Assembly (NCBI RefSeq): GCF_011090385.1
Contig: NZ_SEWW01000008.1
Span: forward strand, 82,041-146,040
Origin: Aquirufa beregesia
Lineage (GTDB): Bacteria > Bacteroidota > Bacteroidia > Cytophagales > Spirosomataceae
DNA: 64,000 nt
Direction: 5' to 3'
In this document: piece by piece, positions 62,962 through 64,000 of the stretch
Numbering within the stretch: position 1 is the first letter of the stretch
Layout: every line of letters begins with the position of its first letter
Made by a program: the position numbers and the translations under genes
Notes under the pieces: model-generated
The model's database searches: none
The model's input: only the letters and a program-made list of their open reading frames with translations
Told to the model about the DNA's origin: nothing

Positions 62962-63843
62962 TTGAGTTTACGAATCGCTATTCATGGAAAACCATTTACA
63001 GGTGAAACCAAAAACCTGATGGAGGACCTATGGGCAGATATTCAGTCAAAAAACTGCCAGATTACCTTATCCGATGTTTTCAAAGCGCATTTATTAGAAC
63101 ATGATTTCGATGTAGACCAAATTCCAGCCTATTCTTCTACCGAGGGGCCCAATCAAGTGGACATGGCTTGGAGTATTGGTGGTGATGGTACCTTATTGGA
63201 AACATTAACCCATATAGGTCACAAATTGATACCTATTTTAGGTATCAATACTGGTAGATTAGGCTTTTTAGCTACCATATCCCCTCAAGAAGTTTCTCAA
63301 GCCTTGGATTTTTTAATCGAAGGAAATTACCGCGTAGAAGAACGCGGTTTAGTGGCTGTCAAAACAGAAGTAGATTTGTTCGAAAACAAATCTTTTGGCC
63401 TCAATGAAGTCGGTATTATGAAAACAGATACTTCTTCCATGATTGTCATTAAAGCTTATGTAGACGGAAATTACCTGAATTCCTATTGGGCAGATGGCTT
63501 AATTGTATCCACTGCAACAGGCTCTACAGGTTATTCTTTGTCGGTCGGTGGCCCATTGGTGATGCCTACCTCAGATATTTTCATCATTGCCCCTATGAGC
63601 CCGCACAACCTCAATGTACGACCTTTGGTGGTTTCTAGTGATACCCATTTACGATTTGAAGTAAGTAGCCGTAGTCAGAATTTTTTGATTTCCATTGATT
63701 CCCGCTCCAAAGTGGTGGATAGCCAGTTTAGTATAGAAGTCCAAAAAGCACCTTTCCCCGCTAGATTAATCAAAATACCAGGAGACGATTTCCTTCAAAC
63801 CCTTAGAAACAAGTTAAATTGGGGATTGGACGCGAGGAATTAA
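62962..63843 (+). CDS. nadK: NAD kinase
   Basis: A 293-residue NAD kinase that phosphorylates NAD to NADP. The catalytic GGDGT is at residues 73-77, NTGRLGFLAT near 95, and the conserved TATGSTGYSLSVGGPLVMP near 185-200. The frame begins with TTG at 62962, two bases after the CBS stop; no upstream ATG exists, and the next internal ATG would cut the N-terminal strand, so TTG is the start. Cytoplasmic and essential. Coupling to a CBS protein is noteworthy. Confidence 0.93.
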   Translation: MSLRIAIHGKPFTGETKNLMEDLWADIQSKNCQITLSDVFKAHLLEHDFDVDQIPAYSSTEGPNQVDMAWSIGGDGTLLETLTHIGHKLIPILGINTGRLGFLATISPQEVSQALDFLIEGNYRVEERGLVAVKTEVDLFENKSFGLNEVGIMKTDTSSMIVIKAYVDGNYLNSYWADGLIVSTATGSTGYSLSVGGPLVMPTSDIFIIAPMSPHNLNVRPLVVSSDTHLRFEVSSRSQNFLISIDSRSKVVDSQFSIEVQKAPFPARLIKIPGDDFLQTLRNKLNWGLDARN

Positions 63844-64000
63844 ATGATAAGTTATAAATTGTGAATGGTTTATTGTGAATGCCTGAATGACGTTGACCGT
63901 TTTATGTCACTTATACTTGATTCATATTCAAGTACTTTAGTTGTTTAGCCTATAGCTTGATTTAAATTTAGTAGTTTTTTCTCAAAAGCAATAGGTGTCA
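63844..64000. other. Terminal intergenic stretch, no gene seen
   Basis: After the NAD kinase stop the sequence is AT-rich with ATGATAAGTTATAAATTGTGAA-like repeats similar to the spacer after kduD. No ORF, terminator or RNA gene is recognised before the window ends. Confidence 0.5.

Overview
The window looks like a chromosomal segment of a free-living, sugar-degrading member of the Bacteroidota, most likely Cytophagales. The reasons are two tandem SusC/SusD outer-membrane pairs, moderately AT-rich DNA, weak ribosome binding sites, several TTG or GTG starts, and many periplasmic or lipoprotein sugar enzymes. The genus cannot be fixed from the sequence alone; a freshwater relative of Spirosomataceae is a guess. 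No rRNA, tRNA or CRISPR array was seen.

Layout. 1-4552: a partial MFS sugar transporter faces a three-gene operon (two Gfo/Idh/MocA dehydrogenases and a sugar isomerase-like TIM barrel). 4798-14170: a leftward housekeeping block (dnaG, CNT nucleoside transporter, ppk1, a small unknown gene, gyrB, purH). 14352-20714: uronate and pectin-type catabolism (GH88, KduD-type SDR, GH105, AraC regulator, PhyH dioxygenase), interrupted at 16554-17389 by a two-gene accessory insert (DUF2188 plus a TIR/deoxyribosyltransferase-like protein). 20842-27967: a large PQQ-type sugar dehydrogenase fused to PKD, cytochrome c and a carbohydrate-binding-like tail, then assorted small enzymes. 28047-32248: a compact sucrose operon (SLC45-type MFS, fructokinase, amylosucrase). 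32265-38623: sugar isomerase, Gfo/Idh, S9 and M13 peptidases. 44104-57194: two SusCD operons, a gluconate permease, a sugar nucleotidyltransferase and a GHMP kinase. 57273-63843: HGSNAT-like membrane protein, truncated haemoglobin, vanadium-haloperoxidase-like protein, FAD oxidoreductase, and a hydrolase/CBS/NAD kinase operon.

The most interesting part is 38.8-44.05 kb. It is an AT-rich island between two intrinsic terminators. It starts with a frameshifted, 5'-truncated tyrosine recombinase relic. Three one-directional units follow, each ending in a structured intergenic element whose outer ends carry AAC...GTT. Unit 1 is an ATPase plus DUF4435/Toprim pair resembling PARIS (AriA/AriB). Unit 2 is a single OLD-family ATPase/Toprim nuclease. 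Unit 3 is a small protein overlapping a nucleotidyltransferase, resembling a toxin-antitoxin pair. The design recalls an integron cassette array carrying phage-defence cargo, with the recombinase in the same direction as the cassettes. Gene families are called from motifs only, and no database search was run.
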